From assembly GCF_033439725.1 (NCBI RefSeq), contig NW_026944393.1, positions 496,001 through 560,000 on the forward strand: a stretch of DNA of 64,000 bases. The letters run 5' to 3'. Below the pieces are notes generated by a model that searched no databases, had not been told where the DNA came from, and saw only the letters and a program-made list of their open reading frames with translations. Below are positions 32,801 to 43,000 of the stretch, piece by piece (position 1 is the stretch's first letter; every line of letters starts with the position of its first letter). The DNA is from Neurospora tetraspora. Lineage: Eukaryota; Ascomycota; Sordariomycetes; Sordariales; Sordariaceae. The position numbers were made by a program, and so were the translations under genes.

Positions 32801-32961
32801 TTTGGGGCCCCATCCTTGAATTTGGCCGTGACGGTCTGGCCGACGATGTTGGTGGGTGTTGTTGGTTTGGGCGTTGGCACCGGGAGCGTGTCTTGTCCAG
32901 TTTCGGGGTTAACGATGCGCAGTGCCTTGGACTGTTTCGGCGGGAGAGTGAAGAAGGACAT
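29884..32961 (-). CDS. SF1 helicase, MOV10/Hrr1/SAD-3-like
   Basis: Single exon of 1025 aa. Helicase superfamily 1 motifs are in order: YEQRIAVDSVICQ (Q-like), Walker A GPPGTGKT at 416-423, motif Ia CAPSEPASDTLA, DEAAQ at 562-566, motif III GDEQQLNP at about 599-606, motif IV NYRSHP, and motifs V-VI with EAFQGLEHGVVILCVTRS and LNVALTRAK. The core resembles the Upf1-like branch with MOV10/SDE3, and the roughly 400-residue N-terminus without a Zn-finger CH domain argues against Upf1 itself. In Neurospora this class includes SAD-3, related to fission yeast Hrr1, which acts in RNA silencing; whether this is that gene cannot be decided here. An acidic insert (EEEDSDEEEDDDDDDE) and a charged region lie near the C-terminus. 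It probably unwinds RNA or RNP in an ATP-dependent way. Confidence 0.85.
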   Translation of the reverse strand: MSFFTLPPKQSKALRIVNPETGQDTLPVPTPKPTTPTNIVGQTVTAKFKDGAPNPKKSAKAKAKLAEVLWVPPPPGDTPPAFDADEQYARGFDVYAPPFVPAALKQINEYAGTAVDTFPKTLIDYLQYISGILPTSLLPALPRPKFADNPSLQNLSPQCYAKYFRSLIEVELGYQRKENASYSLYGHTGILKFNDPNEPTVTITVPGLRENTPNVEVDDEVQLRQLRFDYGGHLESNLFPWTGYIYNARVSAVVRATETLVLRVGGITYHTAEVVTPTMIPPWPTEFLVKFNIVFFVPMVRYTPMIDVLPHVTESLDLAEHFLKNDFDALDSFIDEVTRNGSKRPNPDALSTTNVYWKQSMLFPTEADCSSQTNMVNWLEHYNGSRFDESLNYEQRIAVDSVICQNYGTMPYLISGPPGTGKTKTMIEIALQLVRNVPDVSHILVCAPSEPASDTLADRLSKSMNRNELLRLNRPTRDSREVLTTLLPYCYMQNDVFALPPFAQLMSYRIIVTSCRDASMLMYARLTNSDLYTVSSTLHQQIHPTLPPPTKARLHWGALLIDEAAQAMEPEALTPLHVVSPPLKGPEPLFTPLVIMAGDEQQLNPRTSCPSTPLQQSLFARLFKRPVYANHPLARRLAKDAQPPKQQYQLHPDLLPILRPPFTNLIRNYRSHPAILAMPSKLFYFDTLVAEADTHERNRLSSWSGWRGRRWPILFHDNPSPDDLEAPSPDSPSSTATTGGWFNVGEAHLACQYALSLFRSGLVKQREICIMSPFKAQVRLIRSLIRGEQYGMMWEVNVGPTEAFQGLEHGVVILCVTRSRKRFVERDRGLGWGVLPGGVKRGGKGEQERVGGGIRNKLNVALTRAKFGLIVLGSREVMMGDAEKEEEDSDEEEDDDDDDESRGEEDTGGEEEEGGKKKAKKEKGTSSTQGTRGEEGTEWAQIIAFCERNGCIADSNPLSGSPQRSQTQNGEGWRGELTKWETDILLSNPHGGRGSHYRHGGNTFTSDVTSASASRTGECSDVDEF

Positions 32962-33557
32962 TGTTAAGACTGAAGTACTGTAATGATAAGATGACGGCCA
33001 GGATGTCTTGCCAGCGCGACACGGCGCCGAGGTCCAGCGTCAGCGTGATTATCCGATTGTCGTAATTGCTTTCATGGACGTCCAGAAAAGCTCATCAGCA
33101 TAAATATGAATGATGGAGCGAGAATTGGGGTTGTAAGAGAGCCGTCGTCACGCATGATTCAGCCGATGATAAGAGGTTGAAGTCGAAGAAGGTTGGGCGA
33201 AAGGGAGTTGGAGATCCGGGCATGGGCCGCATTGTTTGGTGCAGCTAACATCCAATGAAACGCAGTGCCTGCCGCCCGCGCAGCCCATCGCAGCCTAACA
33301 ATTTTGTGCAACAGTGCAACAGGTGCCTGCCGCTCAGTGACGATTGGCTGTTTCAGCGTGTCCGTGCCAAACCCGAGCCTCCCATGTCCCGCTGGAATGG
33401 CGCCAATCAAACAGAAAGGTCTGAAACTTGCCGACCTGGAGGGCCTCACATCGTCATGGCATCACATCTTTGTCCCCAATCCGTTTTAACTAAGTGGTAT
33501 CCTAACTCGAAGAACGCTCAAACGCCAACACGCTCAAACACGCTTGCTCTCAAGAGC
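32962..33557. other. Region between helicase promoter and HPP gene 3' end
   Basis: Upstream of the minus-strand helicase and downstream of the HPP gene. No supported gene; the frames here are short and motif-free. Confidence 0.5.
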
Positions 33558-34852
33558 TCATAACCGCTCACAAATCGTCTCCAAAAAACTCACCTCTTCC
33601 GGCCTCAGACTAAGACCCTCAGGAATCTCCACCCCTCCCCTCGAAATCACCACCCTCGGCCCTCTCTCATCACCATCACCATCGCCATCCTCCTTCTTTT
33701 TCCTCCTCCCCTCATTGTCATTATCATCCCCCGACTCGGACAACGTCCCACTCTGCGCTTCAATATCTACATCTCCTTCTCTCAACGTCTCATCACTCCT
33801 CGCTCCCCTCCCCAGTCGCGACTCCGAACTCGACCCAGCTTTACCTCCCAGTCCCTTCTCTCCCCCCTTCTCCTCTGTCTCCATGGTCACCTCTTCCCCG
33901 CTCCCATCCTTCCCCGGGGGGCCACTCCAAACCCCCCCCGTCTTCTCCGGACTCCACCAATACATAGGAAACCTTCTTTGCAAATTATTCACCAAAAGCG
34001 CACAAACAAGCATAATCGCACACCCCAGCATCACGGGCGCAATCAAAAACCACCCCAGCGCCTGGACCTGATCATCCAGCACCGCCATTAGTGCCGTCGC
34101 GCCCGCGGGCGGGTGGACCGTTCCCGTGAGCGCCATGACGGCTGTCGCACTGGCGCAGGCTAGCGAGGCGCCGAGCCATCGGATGGATTCGAAGTTGGGG
34201 GATAAGGCGAAGAGTTTGGCGATGGAGATGCCGACTATGCAGGAGACCAGTTGGCCGCCGATGGCGTTGCGGGGTTGGGAGAGGGGGGATTCGATGGCGT
34301 AGAAGTCTAGGACTGCTGCTGCGCCCTGTTTGTTGTGAGGTTTGGTAGGTTAGTGGTCTGTTGTAACAGTAATGTGTCCGAAGGGGTGCATTAGGTAGGC
34401 GGGCATGGAAAATCCGGGGTTAGTAGGTAGCATGGTGGTGTTGACGTAGTGCAAATCCGGGGCCTCCCTCAACCACCACGCTTCCGCATCACCCTCCTCC
34501 CCACCTCGACGCATTTTCTGTCTTGAAAAATGTGGGAAAAAAAAAAAAAAAAACTTACAAAACTCCCCACAACAACCGGCACCCCCCTCCCCCTAAACCC
34601 CTCATAATGCTCCCCCACCGCCCCAATAATCGTAATGGTAACAAAGACGCCCACAAACGCAAAGAAGATGATTGCTATATTCCCCAGCGGCGGCTTTTTC
34701 GCCCGTCGCGATCTCGGACCTCGGTAACCCAAAAAGTAAGCGATTGGCGTCGGGAAATGGGGTAAAACGGAGGCGGGGATGAAGGGGTTGATGAAGCGGT
34801 CCATGTCTAGGTGCCATGTTGTTGGGCGGGTGCGGTACCACGGTCGGGTCAT
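33558..34852 (-). CDS. HPP-family integral membrane protein
   Basis: Two exons on the minus strand, 34852-34559 and 34325-33558, encode 353 aa. The 233-nt intron starts GTAAGT followed by a long T run and ends AAACAG; splicing joins VPVVVGSF to GAAAVLDFYAIESPLSQPRN, the continuous HPP-domain signature. The motif HPPAGATALMAV (the name-giving His-Pro-Pro) is intact. Four to five hydrophobic helices are visible (IAIIFFAFVGVFVTITIIGA; GGQLVSCIVGISIAKLFAL; ASLACASATAVMALTG; FLIAPVMLGCAIMLVCALLV). In plants and bacteria HPP proteins have been linked to nitrite or other anion transport; the fungal role is not established. The last 130 residues form a hydrophilic, acidic, Gly/Ser-rich tail, longer than in bacterial members and probably cytosolic. 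Confidence 0.88.
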
Positions 34853-36329
34853 GGTTGGGTTTTTGTTTTGTTTTGGGTCCTCAAATATAGTTGGGTTAAG
34901 TTGGCGGTTCGGAGACGGGTTTGTGGAACTTGGACTCGGACTCGGACTCAATGTGCAAAAGCAGAAAAACAGAACAAAAGCAGAAAAAAGTCCAAGAAAG
35001 ATCAGGTGTACCGCAGCATTATATTCCCCTTCGCTTCCCGTTGACCGCTAAACCAAAACTTGCTTCAGGTTTCCAACACGTAATAGCTTTCAAAAGTCTT
35101 TTCGTTTCCTCTCTCGATTTTTAAGAAAGGTCTACTGTCCGGTCTGCCTCACCATGCCCACCCTACACAACACCGAACAACCGAAGAGCGAAACGTGTGT
35201 GGTCAAAATAAGGTGGTGTCTCGGTGTTCCAGTGTTCCCATGATCTCATCCGATGGGTCCAGTTGGGTCCAGTTGGGTCCAGTTTGGGTGATCAGCGGAA
35301 AGTGTCCGCTAAAACCAGGCACTGAATGGTCGCAGTTATAACGAGCTAGAAGCCGGGCGGAAGGATCCAGAGGTCCAGTCCAAGCAGGTCAGCCCGAGGC
35401 AGGTGAAATCTCTTTAACGCAAAAACGCTGATCTTTTTAGTAACCGATGGTGACAAGGTGATGGGGATCGGCATCTCGGGAATCGGAGAATGACATGAAA
35501 AACAATTTGAAAAAAAAGGGAGCGGTGACTTGCTGTCTTGTAAACTCAACAAAAACTCTTGGGCAGAAACCAGAACAGAAAAGCAGCAAACAGTCCAAAG
35601 ATTAAACAGCAACCTCAACTGAGCCAAACACCGCCCAGACATGGCCCACAGTAGCGACATATGAAAGTGATGTTGTGACCAAAACATTCTAACCCCTTGG
35701 ATCTCGCTGAGCCAACCGCGAGATGGCGCTGCGGCCTGAATCCAACTTGACTTGCCGTCTATTGTTCTCGCTCTCTTTCAAGTGAGCAAACGGTGAGCAA
35801 GCAAGCCGTCCTCCGGGGGTTTCACGGGCGTCAGATTTGCTAACAGAAACTCCGAAACAGGCTTAGCGGCCGCCTTCATGTCCGAGTGGTCCGTGCTACC
35901 GGCCACCACCCGGTTCGGTCCTGCGCGGCCATCTCCGCGGAGCTTCCCGCCAGCCCACGCGTCCGGCCGCCGTTGCTGCCCGTTACTTCCATACACGTCG
36001 AACTCCACTGCTCCTAGGGCCACTCGATTCATCGGCGGTGCGTATAATGTCGGAGGATCCATTCCATGTTGTCATCCTATATCACACATGTTTCTGTAAA
36101 GTGCTGATCCCGTTTATTAGTCTGCGTTCTGTGATGATAGAAGGGGCTATGAGGGCTAGGGAATTGGGGCAAGATGGGCCGAGGCAGACTGCCCCAATCA
36201 GAGCCGTGTAGGTATTGAGAGAGGATGGAAGAGACGTCTCGCGAAAAGAGTGTTGTGAGAGAAGTTGATGAGAACAAGTTGAATGGGGTAAAGTCAAAGA
36301 CAGCAAGCAGGACAGCGGCACACAGGATC
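34853..36329. other. Long intergenic region upstream of the HPP gene
   Basis: About 1.5 kb with no supported gene. A decamer GGGTCCAGTT is repeated three times in tandem at about 35255-35285. An open frame at 35346-35687 (minus) and others are motif-free. The part nearest 34852 is the HPP promoter. Confidence 0.5.
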
Positions 36330-36612
36330 ACAGTCCAATACTGGTTTGTTTGTTAGCTCGAAACCTCGGGTCAACTTCCCTAGGCCTTTTTACATTTAAT
36401 TGATTCGTTTCGTTCCATGATCAAAGCGTAATCTCACCTTGAATATGCTATTTCCCAAGTTCAATATGCTATATCGAACTTGAATAATGCCTTTTCGATC
36501 CGTACTTAGCCATTGAATTTGTCCTTATAAGGTTTGGGACAATTCGGGATGGATATCGTCCAATATACCTACCAGGAGTACCAAGCTAACAAACAAACCA
36601 GCATTGGACTGT
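36330..36612. mobile_element. 283-bp MITE-like element, 29-bp TIRs
   Basis: 36330-36358 (ACAGTCCAATACTGGTTTGT, then TTGTTAGCT) is the reverse complement of 36584-36612 with one mismatch. Termini beginning CAGTCCAA resemble Tc1/mariner ends. The right side is followed by TA, the left is preceded by CA where TA would be expected, so a TA duplication with one mutated side is possible but unproven. The interior is AT-rich, has internal palindromic stretches (CAAGTTC...GAACTTG around 36460-36480) and no open frame. Confidence 0.7.
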
Positions 36613-37004
36613 ACTTACCCCGCTAAAAAACCCTGGTGCTCAATTACCCCACACTCAGCCCACAGCACTTCCCTGCCAAAGCCAAACAGCTTTGCCCCAT
36701 TTCCACTTCGTCATCTTTTCAATCGACTCACTAAACACCGAATTGCGAGGCCATGAACAGCGGCAACATCGCGGACCACAACGACATCAACACTACCACC
36801 ATTACGAGCACCTAGGACGCACTCGAGTCAACTACGCGAGGACACACGCCCTCCATAAGCGGTCCCGATCCAACGCGCAACCACACCCACAACCTACCTC
36901 GTCGTCGAATTTGCCTCTCGGCCTACCTATACCTACATCCAACGAAACACCTCGAACATAATCCGTATACCACCTGCACGAAAACCCCCCTCCACCGCCC
37001 AAAA
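36613..37004. other. Promoter and leader of Dom34 gene
   Basis: 392 nt between the MITE-like element and ATG 37005. It is C-rich with ACACC/CCAC tracts typical of fungal leaders. No separate gene is supported. Confidence 0.5.
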
Positions 37005-38228
37005 ATGCGCTTCACCAACCCCAAACACTCCCTCTCAACCCTCGACCCCTCAGGCGAATCGCCCGTCTCCCTCCTCCCCACCACGCCCGAAGACATGTGG
37101 CACGCGCACAACCTCATCGCGCCCTCGGACCTCTTGCGCGCGCACGCCATCCGCAAAGTCGTAACCACGGGCTCCACCGGCTCAACGACGTCGGACCGCG
37201 TCCACACCGACCTGACGATCCGCGTGCAATCCGTCTTCTTCGACCCCGCCGCTTCGAGTCTACACGTCTCCGGCACCGTCTGCCAAGAGAACCAATACGT
37301 TAGTTTGGGACAGCACCACACTCTCGACCTCGAACTCAACCGGCCGTTTCAGCTGTGGAAGCGCAGCGGGTGGGATTCGGTCGCCCTCAAGATGCTGGAG
37401 GAGGCGGTGGCGGAGGATACCGGCGAAGCCATGTGCGCGGTGGTGATGCAGGAGGGCTTGGCGAATATCTGTCTGATTACCGAGTTCCAGACGGTCGTCA
37501 AGCAAAGGGTTGAATCGAATATCCCGAAGAAGAGGGCGGGCGGATCGGCGAGCCAGGGCGGCATGACGAGCTTTTACGAAAAGACTTTGTCTACGCTGCT
37601 CAGGACTGTCGATTTCAGCACGCCGCGGCCGTTGTTGTTGGCGAGTCCCGGGTTTGTGGCGCAGGATTTTAGGGGGTATATGCAGAGTGAGGGGCAGAAG
37701 AGGACGGATAAGAAGTTGCAGAGGATAGCGAAGGATGCGGTGGTTGTCCACAGCAGCACGGGGTATGTGCATTCCCTCAATGAGGTCTTGAAGAGTCCGG
37801 AGGTGCAGGCGACGATGAGGGATAAGCGGTTCACGGGCGAGACGTCGTTGATGGATCAGTTGTATGATCGGCTGAGGAACGATGATGGGAGGGCGTGGTA
37901 CGGCGCGAAACCGGTGGAGAGGGCGGTGAAGGAGGGTGCGGTGGGTCGGGGAGGGGGTGTCCTGTTGATCAATAACAAGTTTTTCAGGAGTCTGGATATC
38001 AAGACGAGGAAGAGGTTTGTGGCACTGGTGGATAAGGTCAAGGAGGATGGAGGGGAGGCGAGGGTGTTGAGCAGTGATCACGAGAGTGGGCAGAGACTGG
38101 ATGCTTTGGGTGGGATTGCTGCGATTCTCACGTATCCGATTTATGATTTGGATGAGGACGAGGTGGAGGAGAGCGAAGGAGTAGAGGGAGGGAATGAGGC
38201 AGCCGAGGAGGGAGCTATGATTATATGA
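37005..38228 (+). CDS. dom34: Dom34/Pelota mRNA surveillance factor
   Basis: Single exon of 407 aa, about the usual Dom34/Pelota length (380-400). The N-terminal Sm-like domain is clear (SPVSLLPTTPEDMWHAHNLI, then VQSVFFDPAASSLHVSGTVC). It is followed by the central eRF1-like domain (MLEEAVAEDTGEAMCAVVMQ, then EGLANICLITEFQTVVKQRV and ESNIPKKRAG) and the C-terminal domain (GVLLINNKFFRSLDIKTRKR, LGGIAAILTYP). The central domain lacks the GGQ tripeptide of eRF1, as expected for Pelota, which splits stalled ribosomes with its Hbs1 partner without hydrolysing peptidyl-tRNA. A short acidic tail (DEDEVEESEGVEGG) closes the protein. It acts in no-go and non-stop mRNA decay in the cytoplasm. An unusual N-terminus (MRFTNPKH instead of the common MRL-type) is a minor difference. 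Confidence 0.95.
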   Translation: MRFTNPKHSLSTLDPSGESPVSLLPTTPEDMWHAHNLIAPSDLLRAHAIRKVVTTGSTGSTTSDRVHTDLTIRVQSVFFDPAASSLHVSGTVCQENQYVSLGQHHTLDLELNRPFQLWKRSGWDSVALKMLEEAVAEDTGEAMCAVVMQEGLANICLITEFQTVVKQRVESNIPKKRAGGSASQGGMTSFYEKTLSTLLRTVDFSTPRPLLLASPGFVAQDFRGYMQSEGQKRTDKKLQRIAKDAVVVHSSTGYVHSLNEVLKSPEVQATMRDKRFTGETSLMDQLYDRLRNDDGRAWYGAKPVERAVKEGAVGRGGGVLLINNKFFRSLDIKTRKRFVALVDKVKEDGGEARVLSSDHESGQRLDALGGIAAILTYPIYDLDEDEVEESEGVEGGNEAAEEGAMII

Positions 38229-40013
38229 GAGATGGTCGGGTGGTTGTTTTACAGGTTTGCAGCGGGATATTGTTTTTACCATTGTTTACTACAAAGACAT
38301 GGCGATGCAAAGCTTTGGTGTTTTGCTGCCACTCTCCGCTTCTCGGACTGGACCTCCAAATTTTTTAAGACACGACCGACGTCATTTCCAAACAATTGGC
38401 ATGTGCTTTGAAAACAAAGTGGGGCAAATGAGCGATGCAATTCTGATTGGAGCGCATTGCCGCTGGTTCATTGTCGAGATGCCTTCATCGTCACAATTGA
38501 GTCAGTCATTTCGCGTCAATGTTTATTTCGATTATATCAACTAACTGCCCAGGATGTCTCATCATGGTCTGGACTGCATGTGTTCTTGTCACCTTGATGT
38601 GATGAGTTGTGAACATGGGCTAACAGATTGGGTTCTCAATCGTGAATCAACATGTTGTATCTCAAGCTCTTTATTGTTCTGAAGACCATAGAAGACTGGA
38701 CGCAAAGAGTTAAAATACATGTCTCGGCAATGTGGGTGCATCATGTGACGCCCACCTACCCGGCACATCCGACTTGAGAGGTATTGTTTTCCGTGCCTTG
38801 GGTGCCTCACTTGTACTTCCCATGCTTTCCCTTCTGCATTCCAGGCACTGCGGCATTGTTTCACCACGTTGTTTGTGTTTGTGCTTCGTTCCGGAATTGC
38901 GCGCCAGTTACAATTGTCGCACCGTTTGTCGTCACCCATCTTTCAACTTGTCCATCTTCTTTCCAGGCTCACTATCTCATAAGAACAAAGTGGAAGTGGA
39001 GCCCAAGTCGGGCCACGGCATCTCGACAAGTCCGACAGTCTTGGCACGACATCATCTTGATCGCCCTTGTCCCTTGCGAACCCTGACGGACAGCTGCCCC
39101 TGCTGAAAAATCCCCACAGCGCCCTGAATCCAGCCCCCGTGGCTCCATCGTACAGTGGACTCTTTCAGGGCGCTTTCAGCGGGACTCCAGCGGGACTCCA
39201 GTCTGTGCCTGCCTCGCCGCCGACCGACCGATCAGGGGCTTCCATTGTCCGAACTTTGCGACTTTGGAAGACCAGGACGAATAATCCCATCCCGGAGCAT
39301 CAAGAAATCAAGAATGTCGACCACAACCACCAAGCGAGCATCATGGCAAGCGGGGGATGACACGGCGATATCAACGACCAAGAACAGATACCTCTCTCCC
39401 GAATATACGCCTGCGCCTGCGCCTCGAACTAGACAAGATCCCGAAGAGCTAAACGAAAGTGGAAATGGACAAGGCCGAGGTAAGTTGACATGGTTAAAAA
39501 CATGGCGATCGACCATTTTTTGTGTTGGGACCCGGGCTGGTGGCATCGCTTGCTGCTGGATGCTGTGGGTATCGCCAAGCCGCTGTCTCTCTTGACTTTT
39601 TATTTTGCATTGTCCCTTTTCTACTCAATCCCTGCCTTTTCTTCTTTTTTCCCCTTTCTCCCTTCTTGGATGTTCGTTGAAGAGGTAGACACATTTGGTG
39701 CTTATACGCGGAAAGACCAAAGACAAGACAGGAACAAGGCGGGATCACGGACCAAGAAGCAAGGAGGTGCTGTATGCAAGCAAGCTGCGGCTAGGTAGCA
39801 CCTCTTTCCTTTCTCGAACAATTGGCCAAAAAGAAAAAAGGGTTGCATTGGCGATCGATCCTTGACGTAGTTGTCTTGGTCTTTTTCCCTTTCTTCCTTG
39901 TATCATACGCGTATCCCACCTTTTTGTCCTTTTCTCCCCTTACGTCGTCTTTACCTCCCCTCTACCCGATCTTTACGCGTATACCGTACCTAGCACCTTT
40001 ATAGCATACGGCC
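38229..40013. other. Intergenic region with possible upstream exon or uORF
   Basis: No independent gene is supported. At 39314-39479 an ATG frame (MSTTTTKRASWQAGDD..., about 55 codons) ends exactly at a good donor, CGAG followed by GTAAGT. It looks like a first coding exon, but neither downstream acceptor I tested (before 40014) joins it in frame to the WD40 gene without a stop. It may be an upstream ORF spliced out of the leader, or need a micro-exon. Confidence 0.4.
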
Positions 40014-43000
40014 ATGCGGCAAAGTATTGACGAAGCCAACAACGGCGCAATCGCACTAGGCACCCACAGCTTGATCCGAGGAGGAACATCCGCGACCCCA
40101 TCGCCGGCCACCACTCCCGTCCCCATCCCGGGCGCCATCAGACGATCCCTCTCCATATCCGCTCGAGGTTCCTCCTACAATACCCAGGCCACTGCGACTC
40201 CTGGTTCGTTCGCGACCGTTACCGAACAGCAATCGAATAAAGACCGAGACCAATACGCGGAAGATAACAAGCAGCTCGGATTCGGATCCAACAATGATAA
40301 TGGTGGTGGCTCGACGGGCAATGGCGCCGCTGTCAGCACAACCCATCCGTCCATAGCCCAATCGTTAGGAGCCAACTCGGCCATCGATCCCCTCTCCCAG
40401 GTCAGTCATCGTGCATCTTACAGCACCATGCAGCTTGCGCCTCAGTCCTTCCCCCGCATTATACATTCTGTCACACCCCTTCTCCCTTGCGCATGGAGCT
40501 AACGATCTCCTGTTGTTTCTCTCTAGCAAATATTCATGCGACGACAAACTGGCGACCAAGGATCCTCCTCGAAACCACCCAAACATCTACGCAATAATTC
40601 GAGACCCGAGTCCCCGGGCCTAATGTCGACTGGAGAGGGAGCAGGGATAGCAGGCCGTCAGAATTCAGACTTCGAGGGAAAATCTTCGAAACCGAATACA
40701 CCGGGTGGTGATGTTCCCAAGGATAAGAGGTACCTTACCCCCATTCAACCTGTCCACCCATACATGCCCAGTACACAGAGTGCTGACCATTTCCTCCCCC
40801 ACAGCAAAAGCAAAAACTTCTTCCTCCGCTCCCTCACCCTCCGCGGCCGTTCCAGCTCCTCCAAATACAACGACTTCGATTCCGACTCCGAGTTTGGCGG
40901 CGACCCCCGCATGAATGGCTTCAACGCCCGCGTCTTCAGCCAAGCCGTCGGCTACACACCCCATCACAAGGAACCGCCGAGGTACATACGAACAAAGGCA
41001 GCAAACAAAAAGGAACGAGACTTTGGACGCGTGTTTCTGGCGCAGGAGTTAGTAGGGACTCGACCGCCGGGGTACAACAAGTACCAAGAGGGGGACAAAC
41101 AAGATGGAGGAGCCAATAAAGGGGATGCGCCAGCCCAAGGAGGAGAACCCAACGGCCCAGGGCCAACACTAACTGTCTCCGTCGCCAGCGCCAGCGGTCG
41201 CAAAGTCGCCAAAACCGGCGGCGCAATCTGGGCCACCGAGTTCAGTCGCGACGGCAAGTACTTTGCTGCCGCGGGCAAGGACAATGTAGTCAGGGTATGG
41301 GCGGTAATCTCCACGCCCGAGGAACGGCGAGCCCGCGAGGAGGAAGAAGCCGCAGCGAACGGAGGGAACGCAACGGGAGAAAGGCTTAGCGCGCCCGTCT
41401 TCCGCGACCGACCTTTCCGCGAGTTTGTGGGGCACAGCGGCGAGGTGTTGGATCTTTCTTGGTCCAAAAACAACTTTTTGCTGAGCTCGTCCATGGACAA
41501 GACTGTGCGGCTTTGGCACATTTCCAGACAGGAGTGTCTGTGCACGTTCAAGCACAAGGATTTTGTTACGCGGTTGGCGTTTCATCCCCGCGATGACCGC
41601 TTTTTCCTGGCGGGCAGTTTGGATACTATCCTGCGACTGTGGTCAATCCCGGATAAGCAGATTGCTTTCTCGGCGCAGTGTCCTGACCTCATAACGGCTG
41701 TGGCGTTTTCCCCCGATGGAAAGACGGCGATTGCCGGCTTGTTGAACGGCTTGTGTCTGTTTTACGAGACGGAGGGACTGAAGCCGCAGGCGCAGGTGCA
41801 CGTGCGGAGTTCGAGGGGGAAGAATGCCAAGGGGAGTAAGATTACGGGGATTCAGACGATAGCAGTGCCGCCGATGGATCCGTTGAAGGAGCAGTCGCCT
41901 GGGACGGGGGATGAAGCCCAGGGGGAGGTGAAAGTGCTGATTACTTCGAATGATTCCCGAGTGAGGATATATAATCTCAGGGATAAGTCGTTGGAGATCA
42001 AGCTCAAGGGACACGATAACTCGGTTTCGCAGATCGCTGCGTCTTTCTCGGACGATGGGAAATACGTCATTTGCGGATCGGAAGATAAGAAGGCGTTTAT
42101 ATGGGGGTTGAATGGCGGGCAGCAAAGAGCGGCATACATCGACAAGGAAAAGTCACCATACGAATACTTTGAGGCTCATGGGGAGATGGTCACCACTGCT
42201 GTTTTTGCGCCTACCAAGACGAGGATGTTGCTGGGACGGAGCGAAGATCCCATTTACGATCTTTGTAATCCACCACCTGTTGTGTTGAGGAGTGCGGGGG
42301 AGGAGGCGGCGACTGCTAGTGCGCATAGTGCTGCTGCTAGTCAGACTGAGTTGAGTTCGGAGGACCATCATCAGCCAGCACCACCACCACCGCCGCCGAT
42401 TGTGCCAACGTCGGCACCGATTCAGAGACCGGAACCAAGCCCGGCGTATATCGCGAGGTCGACGCATTATGATGGGAATATCATTGTCACGACAGATGAT
42501 ACTGGTATCATCAAGGTGTTTCGACAGGACTGCGCTTATACCAAGCGCAAGCACGACTCCTGGGAGACTGGCTCGACTTTCTCTCGCAAGCTGACCTCCC
42601 ACGGCGGTAGCTTGTACAACGGAAGACTGGGACGGAGCATTAGCGTGTACTCTCGGACTTCCGCGGGCACAGGTAGCGCCGCTCATTCAAGAAGGGGGTC
42701 GATGTCCGGGAATATTGCGCCATACATGGTTACTTCACCCGTATCTCACGCCTCGGCCCTGAACCAGGCCGTCAACGCAGGCAGCGATAGGATTCTCAGT
42801 TGGAGGATGGGCATCGAAAACGGTGCTGATGCCGGCGGGAACGGTCTCGCTGGACCACGCCCCGGCCAAGTCGGAACCGCACCTGGTAACAGATCATCAG
42901 CCATCGTGAACGGCAGCAACAGGTGGTCAGGCGTCCAAACCCCAACCCACAGCGACCGCTCTCTGAGCCCCGTCCGCGGCGGCCCTACCTCTTCTGTCCC

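Noticed and set aside
37260-38282. 340-codon minus frame opposite dom34
   Set aside because: Antisense shadow of a GC-rich coding exon; Arg/His/Leu-biased and motif-free.
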